A DNA stretch of 64,000 nt from Sphingomonas zeae (GCF_014197135.1 NZ_JACIFA010000011.1:47663-111662); one strand, 5' to 3'. Shown: positions 1-9,283, counted from the first letter of the stretch. The notes: generated by a model not told the origin, from the letters alone. Made by a program: numbers and translations.

Positions 1-1
1 C

Positions 2-3000
2 GCCGCCGACAGTGAATGGGACGAGGTCGACGGCATCCTCTCCGATGTCGAGGCGTTCGGCGCGGGCGGTGCGGCGGGCGATCACGACGAACCCGAGGCT
101 CCGGCCGCGCGGCGGCGCTTCCTGCCCAGTTCGATCGGGCTGTCGACCATGGTCGATCCCCGGGTCCGGGCGCTGGAGGTCGCGATCGACTGGGGCGATT
201 ATGTGCCCGAGCCGCCGCTGCCGCTCGACATACTGGAGAGCGGTGGCGAGCCCGGCCATACCCCGATCAGCTGGCGGCGCGTGGCGCGCGAGCACCGCAT
301 CACCCTGCCCATCCCACGCGAGGATGCGGGCGTCGCGCATCATCCCCTGCCCGGCACCGCCGCCACCGCGCGGCCCGGCGGTGCGCTGGAACTGGCGATC
401 CGCGCGCGGCCCTTTGCGCTGCATCTGGCCGATGGGTCGCGGCGCATGGTGCAGGTCGTCACCGTCTTCCTGGTCAACAAGCGGCTGGAGCCCGCCTCGC
501 GCTACCGCGATCTCGCTTATGCCTTCCAGGTGCGGCTGTCGCTGCGCTGCGAAACCGGGTTCGTCGCGCAGCATGACCTGTCGCGGATCGCACGCGACGA
601 CTGGGACGACCAGTTGGCCGACCTGCATTATCGCGACAGCGCCGCCTATGCCGCCGGGCTCGGCTGCGCGGCGGCGCATGTCGCGGATGCGAACGGCTGC
701 GTGCGCGGCGTCCACACCACGCACTTGCCCCGCGCCGCCGTCGAGCGGACCGTGGCGGCCGCCGTGCCGGGCGTCGTCTTCGGCATGGACGCGCTAGCGA
801 CACTGTCGAGCGAGGACGGACAGGCGTTGCAGGCCGCGCTCACCCCGCTGGTCACGGGCTATCACGAATGGGCGGACGACCAGCGTGCGGCGGCCACCGC
901 ACCCGATCTGGCCAGCGCCAGCCAGCGCGCTCGGACCGCCGCCACGCTGATCGCCGCGCAGGACGAAGCGCGCGAGCGCATCGCCGCCGGGATCGCGCTG
1001 CTGGCCGAGGATGCGCAGGTCCGCCTCGCCTTCGAGATCGCCAACCGCGCGGTCGCCGACGCCACCCGTGCGCGCCGCCCGACCGACACGACGCCCGCGT
1101 GGCGACCATTCCAGCTCGCCTTCATCCTGCTCAACCTGTCGGGCATGGCCGACAAGCGCCATCCCGACCGCGACATCGCCGACCTGCTGTTCTTCCCGAC
1201 CGGCGGCGGCAAGACCGAGGCCTATCTGGGCCTCGCCGCCTTTACCATTGCGCTTAGGCGGCTGGGGGCGAGCGGGCTGCTGGGCGCGGGCGTGTCGGTC
1301 ATCATGCGCTATACGCTGCGGCTGCTGACGCTGGACCAGCTGGGCCGCGCCGCCGGACTGGTCTGCGCGCTGGAACTGTTGCGCGACGGCCCCGACTATC
1401 GCGATGAGGCCGGACGGCGGAGATTGGGCGAGTGGCCGATCGAGATCGGGCTATGGGTCGGCTCGGACGCCAGCCCCAACAAGCTGGGTGGCAAGGGCGA
1501 CCGGACGGAGGGCACCGCCGTCAAGCGCGTGCGCGCCTATACCAGCGGCCGCGACACCCGCGCCCCCGCGCCGATCAAGGCCTGCCAGTGGTGCGGCACA
1601 GCCTTCACCCCACAAAGCTTCCGCTGCGTTCCCAACGCCGATGCGCCAACCAATCTGGAGCTGCGCTGCGCCTCACTGACCTGTCCCTTTACCGGCGACC
1701 GCGCGCTGCCGGTGGTGACGGTGGACGAGGCCATTTACCGCCGCCTGCCCGCCTTTCTGATCGCGACGATCGACAAGTTCGCCGCCCTGCCCTGGAACGG
1801 TCAGGCAGGCGCGTTCTTCGGCCATGTCGACCGCGCCGACGACACCGGCTTTTATGGCGGGGCCGAGCCGGGTCAGGGCCGTGCGCTGGATGGAGGCCAC
1901 CGGCTCGATCCGCCCGATCTGGTGGTGCAGGACGAGCTTCACCTGATCTCCGGCCCGCTCGGCACTGTCGCCGGGCTGTACGAGGCGGCGATCGACCGGC
2001 TGGCGACCCGTGAGATAGCCGGACAACGGGTGCGGCCCAAGATCGTCGCCTCTACCGCCACCGTCCGCCGCGCCAGCGATCAGATCCGTGCGCTGTTCGA
2101 CCGCGACCGCACCCGCATCTTTCCACCGCCCGGACTCGACCGGCGCGACAGCTTCTTCGCGCTGACCCGGGCCGAGAGCGAGGCCGATCCGGCGCGCTGG
2201 TATGTCGGGCTGGCGGCGGCGGGGCGTGGGCCGAAGCTGGTCTTCCTCCAGGCGCTGGTGACGCTGCTGGGGGCCGCGCAGGCCATGGCCGAGGATGGCG
2301 ACGAGGCCGACGCCTATCGCACCGCGCTCTGCTATTTCAACGCGCTGCGCGAACTGGGCGGCGCGCGGCGGATCGTCGAGGACGAGGTGGCCGCCCGGCT
2401 CGCCCGCTACGGTGCGCAGCGACGGCGTCTGGAGCCGTCCGACCGCCCCTTTGCCGACCGCGTGCTCGGCGAGCCAGTCGAACTGACCTCGCGCGTGTCG
2501 ACCGATCGGGTGGCGGCGGCGAAACGGCGGCTGGAGGCGACCTTCGACAGTGCGGAAGACCAGCCCGTCGATGTCGCGCTGGCGACCAACATGATCTCGG
2601 TGGGACTGGACATCGACCGGCTGGGCCTGATGCTGGTGCAGGGACAGCCCAAGACGGCCGCCGAATATATCCAGGCGACCAGCCGTGTCGGCCGCAACCC
2701 CGCCCGGCCCGGCCTGGTCGTCGTGGTGCTCAACGTCCATCGCCCGCGCGACCGGATGCATTTCGAGCAGTTCGGCCATTTCCACGACACCTTCTACCGC
2801 GCGGTGGAGGCGACCAGCGTCACCCCCTGGTCGCCGCGCGCGCTGGACCGCACGCTGGCCGCGATCGTGGTGGCGATCGCCCGGCATCTCGACCCCGCAC
2901 TCACTCCCGCCAGCGCGGTCGATGCGCTGGCCACCTTGCCCGCGACGCGCGAGGCCGTGGTCCGGCACCTGGTCGAGCGCGCGCCATCGGAGGTGCGCGA

Positions 3001-3265
3001 CACGCTGGCCGCGCAGATCGAAACGCTGCTCAACGACTGGGCCGCCATCGCCGCCGAACAGACCGCCGCCGGGGGCCGCTTCACCTATGGCGACCGGCCG
3101 CACCGGCTGCTGCATCCGCCGCTCGACCCGGCGCTGGAACATCTTCCCCCCGAGCAGCGCCGCTTCCAGGCCGGATGGAGCATGCGCGACGTCGAACCCG
3201 GCGTCCGGATCAAGCCTCGCGGCCCCGATGGCGAACGGGTCGGCGGCGCGGGAGACATGGCATGA
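2..3265 (+). CDS. drmA: DrmA-type SF2 helicase (DISARM core protein), 5' end outside the window
   Basis: The reading frame is open from the first bases of the window, so the gene is 5'-truncated. The first ATG at 149 is not the start, because the 49 codons before it read RRFLPSSIGLS, a DrmA-like N-terminal motif. Helicase motifs are clear: Walker A FPTGGGKTEAY near 1193-1225 (Lys codon at 1211), the DEXH box VVQDELHLISGPLG with DELH at 1931-1942, motif V LATNMISVGLDI, and motif VI QATSRVGR at 2672-2695. A CxxC...CxxxxC cluster (KACQWCGTAF, RCASLTCPF) around 1580-1690 looks like a small zinc-binding insert. The gene overlaps drmB by ATGA. In known DISARM phage-defence systems DrmA is the helicase that works with DrmB and usually DrmC. 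Here the genes downstream are type I-E Cascade genes. Family assignment is firm; the role in this setting is inferred. Confidence 0.88.
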   Translation, partial: AADSEWDEVDGILSDVEAFGAGGAAGDHDEPEAPAARRRFLPSSIGLSTMVDPRVRALEVAIDWGDYVPEPPLPLDILESGGEPGHTPISWRRVAREHRITLPIPREDAGVAHHPLPGTAATARPGGALELAIRARPFALHLADGSRRMVQVVTVFLVNKRLEPASRYRDLAYAFQVRLSLRCETGFVAQHDLSRIARDDWDDQLADLHYRDSAAYAAGLGCAAAHVADANGCVRGVHTTHLPRAAVERTVAAAVPGVVFGMDALATLSSEDGQALQAALTPLVTGYHEWADDQRAAATAPDLASASQRARTAATLIAAQDEARERIAAGIALLAEDAQVRLAFEIANRAVADATRARRPTDTTPAWRPFQLAFILLNLSGMADKRHPDRDIADLLFFPTGGGKTEAYLGLAAFTIALRRLGASGLLGAGVSVIMRYTLRLLTLDQLGRAAGLVCALELLRDGPDYRDEAGRRRLGEWPIEIGLWVGSDASPNKLGGKGDRTEGTAVKRVRAYTSGRDTRAPAPIKACQWCGTAFTPQSFRCVPNADAPTNLELRCASLTCPFTGDRALPVVTVDEAIYRRLPAFLIATIDKFAALPWNGQAGAFFGHVDRADDTGFYGGAEPGQGRALDGGHRLDPPDLVVQDELHLISGPLGTVAGLYEAAIDRLATREIAGQRVRPKIVASTATVRRASDQIRALFDRDRTRIFPPPGLDRRDSFFALTRAESEADPARWYVGLAAAGRGPKLVFLQALVTLLGAAQAMAEDGDEADAYRTALCYFNALRELGGARRIVEDEVAARLARYGAQRRRLEPSDRPFADRVLGEPVELTSRVSTDRVAAAKRRLEATFDSAEDQPVDVALATNMISVGLDIDRLGLMLVQGQPKTAAEYIQATSRVGRNPARPGLVVVVLNVHRPRDRMHFEQFGHFHDTFYRAVEATSVTPWSPRALDRTLAAIVVAIARHLDPALTPASAVDALATLPATREAVVRHLVERAPSEVRDTLAAQIETLLNDWAAIAAEQTAAGGRFTYGDRPHRLLHPPLDPALEHLPPEQRRFQAGWSMRDVEPGVRIKPRGPDGERVGGAGDMA

Positions 3266-5121
3266 CGACCAAGCCGATTACGCTGCGACAGTCGCAGCTC
3301 ATCACCGCCTTCGGCCCCGGCGCGATGGTCGACCTGCCCACCCGATCGGTGGTCATCGGCGGGCTGGACCTGTGGCACATGCGCGAGCGCGGCAGCTGGC
3401 AGCCGATCCATGAACCCCGCGCGACCGCCGTGCTGGAAACGCTGCTGCGCGCAGGCGGGCGGCTGGCCGACGATGCCCGCCTGACCCTGCGCACGCCGCC
3501 CGCCGATCGCGACAGCACGGGCGCGGCGACCGAGCCGCCCGGCATCGAGGCGCGCATCTTCCCCGCCTGGTTCGTCGCGCGCGATGCCGAGGAGGTCGGC
3601 GATGTCCGCCGCCGTCGCCTGGTCCGCTGGCACGATCTCGACCCGCGCGGGCGCAACATGCTGGTCGACGATGACGGCCGCCGCGTGCCGGTGACGCCGA
3701 TCCGCTTCGTCGCGGGGTGCCGCAAGGGGCATTTGCAGGACATTCACTGGGCACAGGTCGTCCATATCGGCATGGAAGGGCGCTGCATCCAGCCGCTCTG
3801 GCTGGAGGAGCGCGGCACCTCGGGCGATCCCGCCTCGACCCGCGTGGTCTGCGGCTGCGGCGCGGCGCTGTCGCTGCGCGATGCGCAGGCGACAGGCCTG
3901 CTCGGCGGATGCCGGGGGCGTCGCCCCTGGCTGCGCACCGACGAACCGGGCGCGTGCAGCGAAAATCTGCGCTTCCTCACCCGCACCGCGACCAATGCCT
4001 ATTTCCCGCAGGTGCTGACCGTCATCTCGCTGCCCGCCGCCGAGGACGAGCTGTCGCGGCTGGTCGAGGCGCATATGGACGCGATCGACTGGGTGACGTG
4101 CGAGACGGAGATGGCGATGGCGCGGCGCTCCAACCCCGCGCTGCGTGCCGCGCTCGCCGGGTGGAGCGACGCCGATGTCGTCACCCGCATCGGCCAGTTG
4201 CGCCTGAGCGGCAACCAGTCGCTGGCCAAGGCCCCCAAGGTCGCCGAGTTCGACCTGCTCGCCTCCGGCCAGCCGCACATCGGCATCGACGCGCCCGACG
4301 CCCGGCTCCACGCCCGCACCCTGACCCGCGCCGAATGGGATGGCGAGCGCCCCCGCCTCGCCCCGATCGCCTCGGCCGTGGCGGTCGACCGGCTGCGCGA
4401 AGTCGCCTGCCTCTATGGCTTCACCCGGTTCGAGGCCGCGCCGACCGCCACCGATGGCGATCTGGAGGAGCTCTACCTGGCGGTCGAGGGTGCCGCGCTC
4501 GCCACCGAGCTGGAATGGCTGCCCGCGGTCGAGCATCGCGGCGAAGGCATCTTCTTGCGCTTCGACCCAGAGGTCATTCGCGACTGGCTGTCCCGCCCGG
4601 CGGTGCAGCGGCGCGGCGAGGCGCTATACCGGGGATGGGATCGGTGGCGCGCCGGGCAATTTTACGGCGCACGGCTGCAATTTCCGCGTCTGGCCTATTA
4701 TGCCATGCACGGTTTTTCCCATGCGCTGATGAACGAGATCGCGCTCGACTGCGGCTATCCCGCGACCGCGCTCAAGGAACGGCTCTATGCGATCGTCGAT
4801 GACGAGGGCGAGCGGTTTGGCCTGCTGATCTACACCGCCTCGACCGGCACGCAGGGAACGCTGGGCGGGCTGGTCGCCGTGCTCCCTCGGCTGGGCGCGA
4901 TCGCCGAGCGGGCGCTGGACCGGCTGGCGCTGTGCTCGGGCGACCCCATCTGCGCCGAGCATGACCCGGACGCCCACACCGACGAGCGCGCGCTGAGCGG
5001 TGCCGCCTGTCACAGCTGCCTGCTGGTCGCCGAGACAAGTTGCGAGGCGCGCAACCTCTATCTGGATCGGGCGCTCACCGCGCAGACGCTGTCGGCGGGC
5101 GGAACGGGGTTGTTTGAGTGA
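3262..5121 (+). CDS. drmB: DrmB family protein (DUF1998), DISARM core protein
   Basis: 619 residues starting MTTKPITLRQSQLITAFGPG. The ATG at 3262 overlaps the drmA stop (ATGA), so it is preferred over the earlier in-frame start at 3175. The N-terminal QSQLITAFGPGAMVDLP with VVIGGLDLW is typical of DrmB. Two Cys-rich pieces follow (CGCGAALSLR near 3850, and C-terminal CSGDPICAEH with CHSCLLVAETSC near 4935-5045). The C-terminal part, MHGFSHALMNEIALDCGYP followed by LLIYTASTGTQGTLGG, is the DUF1998 region. DrmB partners DrmA in DISARM; its biochemical activity is less well defined. drmC (phospholipase-D nuclease), which often follows drmB, is not here. The next gene, 131 bp on, is cas8e. Confidence 0.87.
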   Translation: MTTKPITLRQSQLITAFGPGAMVDLPTRSVVIGGLDLWHMRERGSWQPIHEPRATAVLETLLRAGGRLADDARLTLRTPPADRDSTGAATEPPGIEARIFPAWFVARDAEEVGDVRRRRLVRWHDLDPRGRNMLVDDDGRRVPVTPIRFVAGCRKGHLQDIHWAQVVHIGMEGRCIQPLWLEERGTSGDPASTRVVCGCGAALSLRDAQATGLLGGCRGRRPWLRTDEPGACSENLRFLTRTATNAYFPQVLTVISLPAAEDELSRLVEAHMDAIDWVTCETEMAMARRSNPALRAALAGWSDADVVTRIGQLRLSGNQSLAKAPKVAEFDLLASGQPHIGIDAPDARLHARTLTRAEWDGERPRLAPIASAVAVDRLREVACLYGFTRFEAAPTATDGDLEELYLAVEGAALATELEWLPAVEHRGEGIFLRFDPEVIRDWLSRPAVQRRGEALYRGWDRWRAGQFYGARLQFPRLAYYAMHGFSHALMNEIALDCGYPATALKERLYAIVDDEGERFGLLIYTASTGTQGTLGGLVAVLPRLGAIAERALDRLALCSGDPICAEHDPDAHTDERALSGAACHSCLLVAETSCEARNLYLDRALTAQTLSAGGTGLFE

Positions 5122-5203
5122 GTATGGGATCAGCAACATCCAGATCGGACACAATCTCCATTTTCGACATGAAAATAATCACATCCCGACTGCCAATGCC
5201 GGA

Positions 5204-5252
5204 TTGACGACGATCAGGGAACCCACTCTATTAGCCAAATAGGGGGAGCTGC
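5204..5252 (+). promoter_or_regulatory. Possible promoter and strong RBS before the Cascade operon
   Basis: The 131-bp gap between drmB and cas8e is more AT-rich than its flanks. It contains TTGACG (5204-5209), 17 bases, then TCTATT (5227-5232), a weak sigma70-like pair. A good Shine-Dalgarno AGGGGGAGC lies just before the ATG at 5253. If real, Cascade can be transcribed separately from drmAB. The match is modest and no terminator is seen. Confidence 0.35.
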
Positions 5253-6752
5253 ATGATCGAATGGCGTGATAGCGAAGACCGGGATCATGGTGGCAGCCTG
5301 TTCGCGGCATTTGCGGCGCTGGCGCGCGGGGAGGCATGGAGCTTTCCCGCTCTTCGCCCGCATCAGCGCGAACCCTGGCACAGCTTTACCGTACAGGTCG
5401 CCGCGCTGGCGCTGATCCGTGCTGGGCTGGACACGCTGCCCGATAGCGAAGCGGCGTGGCGCGACCTGCTGATCGGCCTGACGCCGGAATGGCCGGATGG
5501 CGAGGCGTGGGAGCTGGTCGTTGACGACTGGTCGAAACCAGCGCTGCTGCAACCGCCCACCGTCGCGGCGACCGACCGAGCGGCCTATAAGAACCGGCTG
5601 GCGACGCCCGACGCGCTCGACATGCTTGTCACCGCGAAGAATCATGATGTGAAGCAAGAGCGCATGATCGGCGCGAGTGAGCAAGACTGGCTGTTCGCGC
5701 TGGTGACGCTCCAGACGACCGAGGGCTTTCTGGGCGCGGGCAATTACGGCGTCTCGCGGATGAATGGCGGTTTCGCCAGCCGCATGAGCCTGGGCGTGCG
5801 GCCCGGAGGTGGTGCGGCGGCGGGGTTCCGGCGCGATGTACTGCGGCTGGTCGACCATGGCCGTGCTCGATCTGAACGGCGCGGCGGTGTGCCCTTGCTC
5901 TGGACCGTGCCATGGGACGGTACGGTGTCGCTCAACTATGGCGATCTCGACGAACTCTATGTCGAAATCTGCCGCCGGGTACGGCTTGAGCGGGCGGACG
6001 ACGGCGTCATCGCGGCGCGGGCGGCGGGATCGAAATGCGCGCGGGTCGCCGCTGCCGAGTTGAAGGGCATGACCGAAGACCCCTGGGCGCCGATCAAGGC
6101 CGATCGCTCGTCCAGCCATACGCCGACGGGCGCAGGCTTCGGCTATCGCCAGATGGCCACCCTGCTCGATGCGAAGAAGATCGTCCGCCCGCTGCTGTCC
6201 GAGCCGCATAACGGCGATGCAAGCGAGGGCCTGTCGATCGTGGCGGCCGCACTGGTGCGAGGACAGGGCAAGACCGAAGGGCTTCACCGCCGCAGCGTGC
6301 CCGTCAGCCGCTGGGAAACGATCAGCGCCTATGAGGAAGCGCCGCTCGATCGGATCGGCGCGGTCGCCGAAAAGCGCGCGGGGGAAGCGAATGAGGCGAG
6401 CCGCCGTCTCGGCCGCGCGCTGATCTCGCTGGTGCAGGGCGGTCCCGAAAAGGCGCGGCTGGACGATGATGCCGCCAAGAAGAAGACCGAGCGCTGGCTG
6501 GAACAGTTCAATCGCATGGTGGACGGCGAATTCTTCGACGCGCCATTCTGGGCGGAAGCGGCGGGGGATGAGGCCAATCACCGGTCGGACTGGCGAAATC
6601 GCCTATACGGCATTGCATGCGATGTGTTCGACACCGCAATTAAAGCCGTCCCCCGCACCGAGGTACGACGCATTCGCGCCATTGCCAGGGCGCGCTCTTT
6701 TCTCGACGGTCAAATGAGGAAGTGGATCAACGAGGTGCAGCATGGTGAATGA
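5253..6752 (+). CDS. casA: Type I-E Cascade large subunit Cse1/CasA (Cas8e), divergent
   Basis: 499 residues, close to the 502 of E. coli CasA. The large subunit recognises the PAM and, in the classical system, recruits Cas3. Identity rests on position at the head of the cse2-cas7-cas5-cas6e operon and on Cse1-like stretches: WHSFTVQVAALALIRAG (the helical region after the N-terminal loop), LQTTEGFLGAGNYGVSRMNGG with SLGVRPGGG (like the E. coli GFGGGFKSGLRGG region), and a C-terminal helical bundle. The canonical N-terminal NLLxxPWIPV motif is missing; the protein instead begins MIEWRDSEDRDHGGSLFAAF. The end overlaps cse2 by 11 bp. The 3' end is visibly less GC-rich than the 5' part. Assignment is good; it is clearly a divergent variant. 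Confidence 0.82.
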   Translation: MIEWRDSEDRDHGGSLFAAFAALARGEAWSFPALRPHQREPWHSFTVQVAALALIRAGLDTLPDSEAAWRDLLIGLTPEWPDGEAWELVVDDWSKPALLQPPTVAATDRAAYKNRLATPDALDMLVTAKNHDVKQERMIGASEQDWLFALVTLQTTEGFLGAGNYGVSRMNGGFASRMSLGVRPGGGAAAGFRRDVLRLVDHGRARSERRGGVPLLWTVPWDGTVSLNYGDLDELYVEICRRVRLERADDGVIAARAAGSKCARVAAAELKGMTEDPWAPIKADRSSSHTPTGAGFGYRQMATLLDAKKIVRPLLSEPHNGDASEGLSIVAAALVRGQGKTEGLHRRSVPVSRWETISAYEEAPLDRIGAVAEKRAGEANEASRRLGRALISLVQGGPEKARLDDDAAKKKTERWLEQFNRMVDGEFFDAPFWAEAAGDEANHRSDWRNRLYGIACDVFDTAIKAVPRTEVRRIRAIARARSFLDGQMRKWINEVQHGE

Positions 6753-7332
6753 AGATGAAGCTGCTGATGACGCGCCAGCCGACACCTCTCAAAAGCGATC
6801 AGACTGGATGGTCGAAATCAGCAAGCAATTCGGTTCACGGGATCGCGATCTTAGGGGTGCGCCCCCGACAATGTCATCTGGCGACCGCGCCGCTTTGAGG
6901 CGCATGGATCTGAAGCGGGAACATGTAGTCGATGTGGCGGTGATCAAGCTCCTCACCGAGGTCAAAATTCCTCGGCATGTTCAGATGCTCGATTGGCAAC
7001 GCTGGCGGATGATCGCGCATATCGCAGCCATATTGTCTGGCACGGGCAAGTTGACGGCTCACGCACCCTTCCGGCGATTTGGTGCAGTTCTCAACGAGGC
7101 GGGTTATTCAGAAAACCGCCTGTTACGCCTGCTGTCCACCCACGGCGACGCCCTTTACGATCAGGTGTACCGAGCGACACGCATCATCGCGCAAAAGGGC
7201 AAACAGCCTGTCGATCTATGGACGATGTACCACCTATTGGACCCTGACCAGAAGCAGGCTGAAAGAGCCCGCATTCGCATAGCTCAAGATTATTATACTG
7301 CCGAAGTGGCCGATAAGGGGGACGTCGAGTGA
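6742..7332 (+). CDS. casB: Type I-E Cascade small subunit Cse2/CasB
   Basis: 196 residues starting MVNEDEAADDAPADTSQ. Cse2 forms the small-subunit dimer that stabilises the R-loop and contacts displaced DNA. The core YSENRLLRLLSTHGDALYDQVYRATRIIAQKG, then PVDLWTMYHLLDPD and ARIRIAQDYYT, matches the Cse2 pattern (RLxRLLxxxGDxLxxQ, VDxxxLxxLL, IARDFY). It overlaps cas8e upstream and cas7 downstream (GTGA), so translation is coupled. Codon use is more AT-rich than in drmB or cas5-cas2, as if this patch had a different history. Confidence 0.85.
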   Translation: MVNEDEAADDAPADTSQKRSDWMVEISKQFGSRDRDLRGAPPTMSSGDRAALRRMDLKREHVVDVAVIKLLTEVKIPRHVQMLDWQRWRMIAHIAAILSGTGKLTAHAPFRRFGAVLNEAGYSENRLLRLLSTHGDALYDQVYRATRIIAQKGKQPVDLWTMYHLLDPDQKQAERARIRIAQDYYTAEVADKGDVE

Positions 7333-8552
7333 CGACTGACATCACGCACGGCGCGACGCCGAAGTTCATCCAAATCCATTTCCTAGCCGCTTGGCCAGGC
7401 GCCCTGCTTAACCGCGACGATGCCGGACTTTCCAAGCGCCTGCCATTCGGCGACGCCATTCGCACGCGCATCTCGTCTCAGTGCTTGAAAAGGCATTGGC
7501 GGGTAGCGGATGATCGTCACGCAATCGAAAAGCTCGCTGAGCAAAACGGGATCGAAGGCGTTCGATCCAAGATGGCGATCGAACGTCAGGTCACGGGGCC
7601 TTTGCGAGCACGGTTCGACAAGGACATGGTCGATGCGGTCGAGAACGCCTTTATTGCAAAGTTCTACGGTAAAAATGCCGGTGATAAGCAACAGCGCCAG
7701 GCGCTGCTTTTTGGCCGTCCAGAGATCAACTGGATGCGGGAGGAAGCCGATCGTCTCCTGTCTGAAAGCGCGAGCACAGCAGGCGTAAAAGCCGCCGCGG
7801 AAGTCTGGGTCAAGGAACAAAAGAATAACCTCAACCAACTTCGCGATCAGAACCTGCTAGCCGCCTCGCTGGAAGCCGCTTTGTTCGGGCGGATGGTGAC
7901 GAGCGACACCAAGGCAAACCGTGATGCCGCAATCCATGTCGCTCATGCCTTCACCGTCCATGAGCAGCAGATCGAAACTGACTATTTCACCGTCGTCGAC
8001 GATCTGCGCGACCGCGAACAGGGTGACGATGCGGGCGCGGCGGGCGTGTTCGATACCGAACTGACCTCGGGGCTCTATTATGGCTATGTCGTGGTCGACG
8101 TGCCGCTGCTGGTGTCGAACCTGACCGGCTGCGACCGCGCAGATTGGACCGGCGACTATGACCGCACGCTGGCGGCCCAGGTCGTCGAGCATTTGGTCCA
8201 CCTGATCGCCGAGGTGTCGCCGGGCGCCAAGAAGGGCTCGACCGCCCCCTATAGCCGCGCCGAGCTGGTGCTGGTCGAGGCGGGCGACCGCCAGCCGCGC
8301 ACGCTGGCCAATGCGTTCCGTGATGCGGTGGCGCTGGTCGATCGGGGCTCCAACGAACCGCTGGGCGCGCGCGCGGCCAAGGCGATGAAGGATCATCTGG
8401 CCGAGATGGACGCGGTCTATGAAACCGGCGAAGCGCGACGCCATGCCGCCCTGCCCCAGCTGAAGCTGGACGGCATCGCCGACGGCAGCCTGCGCCAGCT
8501 GGCGGACTGGGCGGGGGCGCTGGTCCGCGATGCGCGGATGCCCGCCGCATGA
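7329..8552 (+). CDS. cas7: Type I-E Cascade backbone Cas7 (CasC/Cse4)
   Basis: 407 residues from a GTG start at 7329 that overlaps the casB stop (GTGA). Cas7 is the six-copy backbone that binds the crRNA spacer. The N-terminal signature is plain: FIQIHFLAAWPGALLNRDD, LPFGDAIRTRISSQCLKRHWR. The C-terminal half has SGLYYGYVVVDVPLLVSNLTG and SPGAKKGSTAPYSRAELVLVE, also typical of Cse4. It is somewhat longer than the E. coli protein (363 residues). Base composition changes near 7980: the first part is AT-richer with mixed third positions, the second strongly GC-rich, suggesting a recombination junction inside the gene. The end overlaps cas5 by ATGA. Confidence 0.93.
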   Translation: MTTDITHGATPKFIQIHFLAAWPGALLNRDDAGLSKRLPFGDAIRTRISSQCLKRHWRVADDRHAIEKLAEQNGIEGVRSKMAIERQVTGPLRARFDKDMVDAVENAFIAKFYGKNAGDKQQRQALLFGRPEINWMREEADRLLSESASTAGVKAAAEVWVKEQKNNLNQLRDQNLLAASLEAALFGRMVTSDTKANRDAAIHVAHAFTVHEQQIETDYFTVVDDLRDREQGDDAGAAGVFDTELTSGLYYGYVVVDVPLLVSNLTGCDRADWTGDYDRTLAAQVVEHLVHLIAEVSPGAKKGSTAPYSRAELVLVEAGDRQPRTLANAFRDAVALVDRGSNEPLGARAAKAMKDHLAEMDAVYETGEARRHAALPQLKLDGIADGSLRQLADWAGALVRDARMPAA

Positions 8553-9283
8553 GGCATTTGCTGCTGGACCTCGATGCGCCGCTGATGAGTTTCGGCGGCG
8601 ATCTGGTCGATGCGTATGGCGTGGTGCGCGACTTTCCCGCCAAGTCGATGGTGGCGGGGCTGTTCGGCAATGCGCTGGGCTGGGAACGCTATGACGCCGC
8701 GCATCATGCCGCGTTGCAGGCGCGGCTGACCATCGGCGCCGCCCGCATCGCCGAGGGCCAGCGCCAGCGCGAGTTCCAGACCGCCAAGCTGGAGGCCAAT
8801 GATCGCGGCTGGACCACCCATGGCCGGGTCGAGGGCCGCGCGGGCGGTGCCGATACCTATAAGTCGCCGCATATCCGCTATCGCGACATGGATGCCGATG
8901 CGCGGGTGCTGGTCGCCTGTCGGCTGGCGGAGGGGGACGGCCCCGATCTCGACGCGCTTGCCGCCGCGCTGACCCGGCCGGAGCGGCCGCTGTTCATCGG
9001 CCGCAAGCCTTTCGTACCGTCGCGCCCGCTGCTGCTGGGACTGATCGAGGCCGACACCATCCCCGATGCGCTGGTCGCGGGCCTCGCTTTGCTCCGCACG
9101 CCGCCGCCCCGCCAGGACAGCCTGCGCGCGCAATGGCCTTATGGCGAGCCGGCCGGTTCCGCCATCGCCTCCAACACGCGCGAGGACGAATGGACCGATG
9201 AGCGCCACTGGCCCGCCGGGGTCCATGCAGGCCTTCGCCGCGTGATGCTGGGGCGGATCGCCTGGCCGGAGGAGAGCGCGTGA
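8549..9283 (+). CDS. cas5: Type I-E Cascade subunit Cas5 (CasD)
   Basis: 244 residues. Cas5e caps the 5' handle of the crRNA. The N-terminal LLLDLDAPLMSFGGD, then VRDFPAKSMVAGLFGNALGWER, is the Cas5 RAMP pattern (LxGPxxSWG, PSKSxVxGLLAAALG). Downstream, ERPLFIGRKPFVPSRPLLLG matches the Cas5e RPLFLGRKxCPPS region, and DTYKSPHIRYRDMDADA is the conserved QxRxYLxDA equivalent. It overlaps cas7 (ATGA) and cas6e (GTGA). Confidence 0.92.
   Translation: MRHLLLDLDAPLMSFGGDLVDAYGVVRDFPAKSMVAGLFGNALGWERYDAAHHAALQARLTIGAARIAEGQRQREFQTAKLEANDRGWTTHGRVEGRAGGADTYKSPHIRYRDMDADARVLVACRLAEGDGPDLDALAAALTRPERPLFIGRKPFVPSRPLLLGLIEADTIPDALVAGLALLRTPPPRQDSLRAQWPYGEPAGSAIASNTREDEWTDERHWPAGVHAGLRRVMLGRIAWPEESA

Noticed and set aside
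149..151. ATG at 149 as the drmA start
   Set aside because: The frame is open to the window edge and the upstream codons encode a conserved DrmA-like stretch.
1673..3142. Long minus-strand frame of 489 codons inside drmA
   Set aside because: A shadow of the high-GC coding strand; no family features and it opposes clear helicase motifs. The same applies to other long antisense frames under drmB, the synthetase, kdp and TonB receptor genes.
1..5121. DrmA considered as a diverged Cas3
   Set aside because: No HD-nuclease motif is visible and the PSSIGLS, FPTGGGKTEAY and DELHLISGPLG motifs plus the DrmB neighbour identify DrmA; it is related to Cas3 only as an SF2 helicase.
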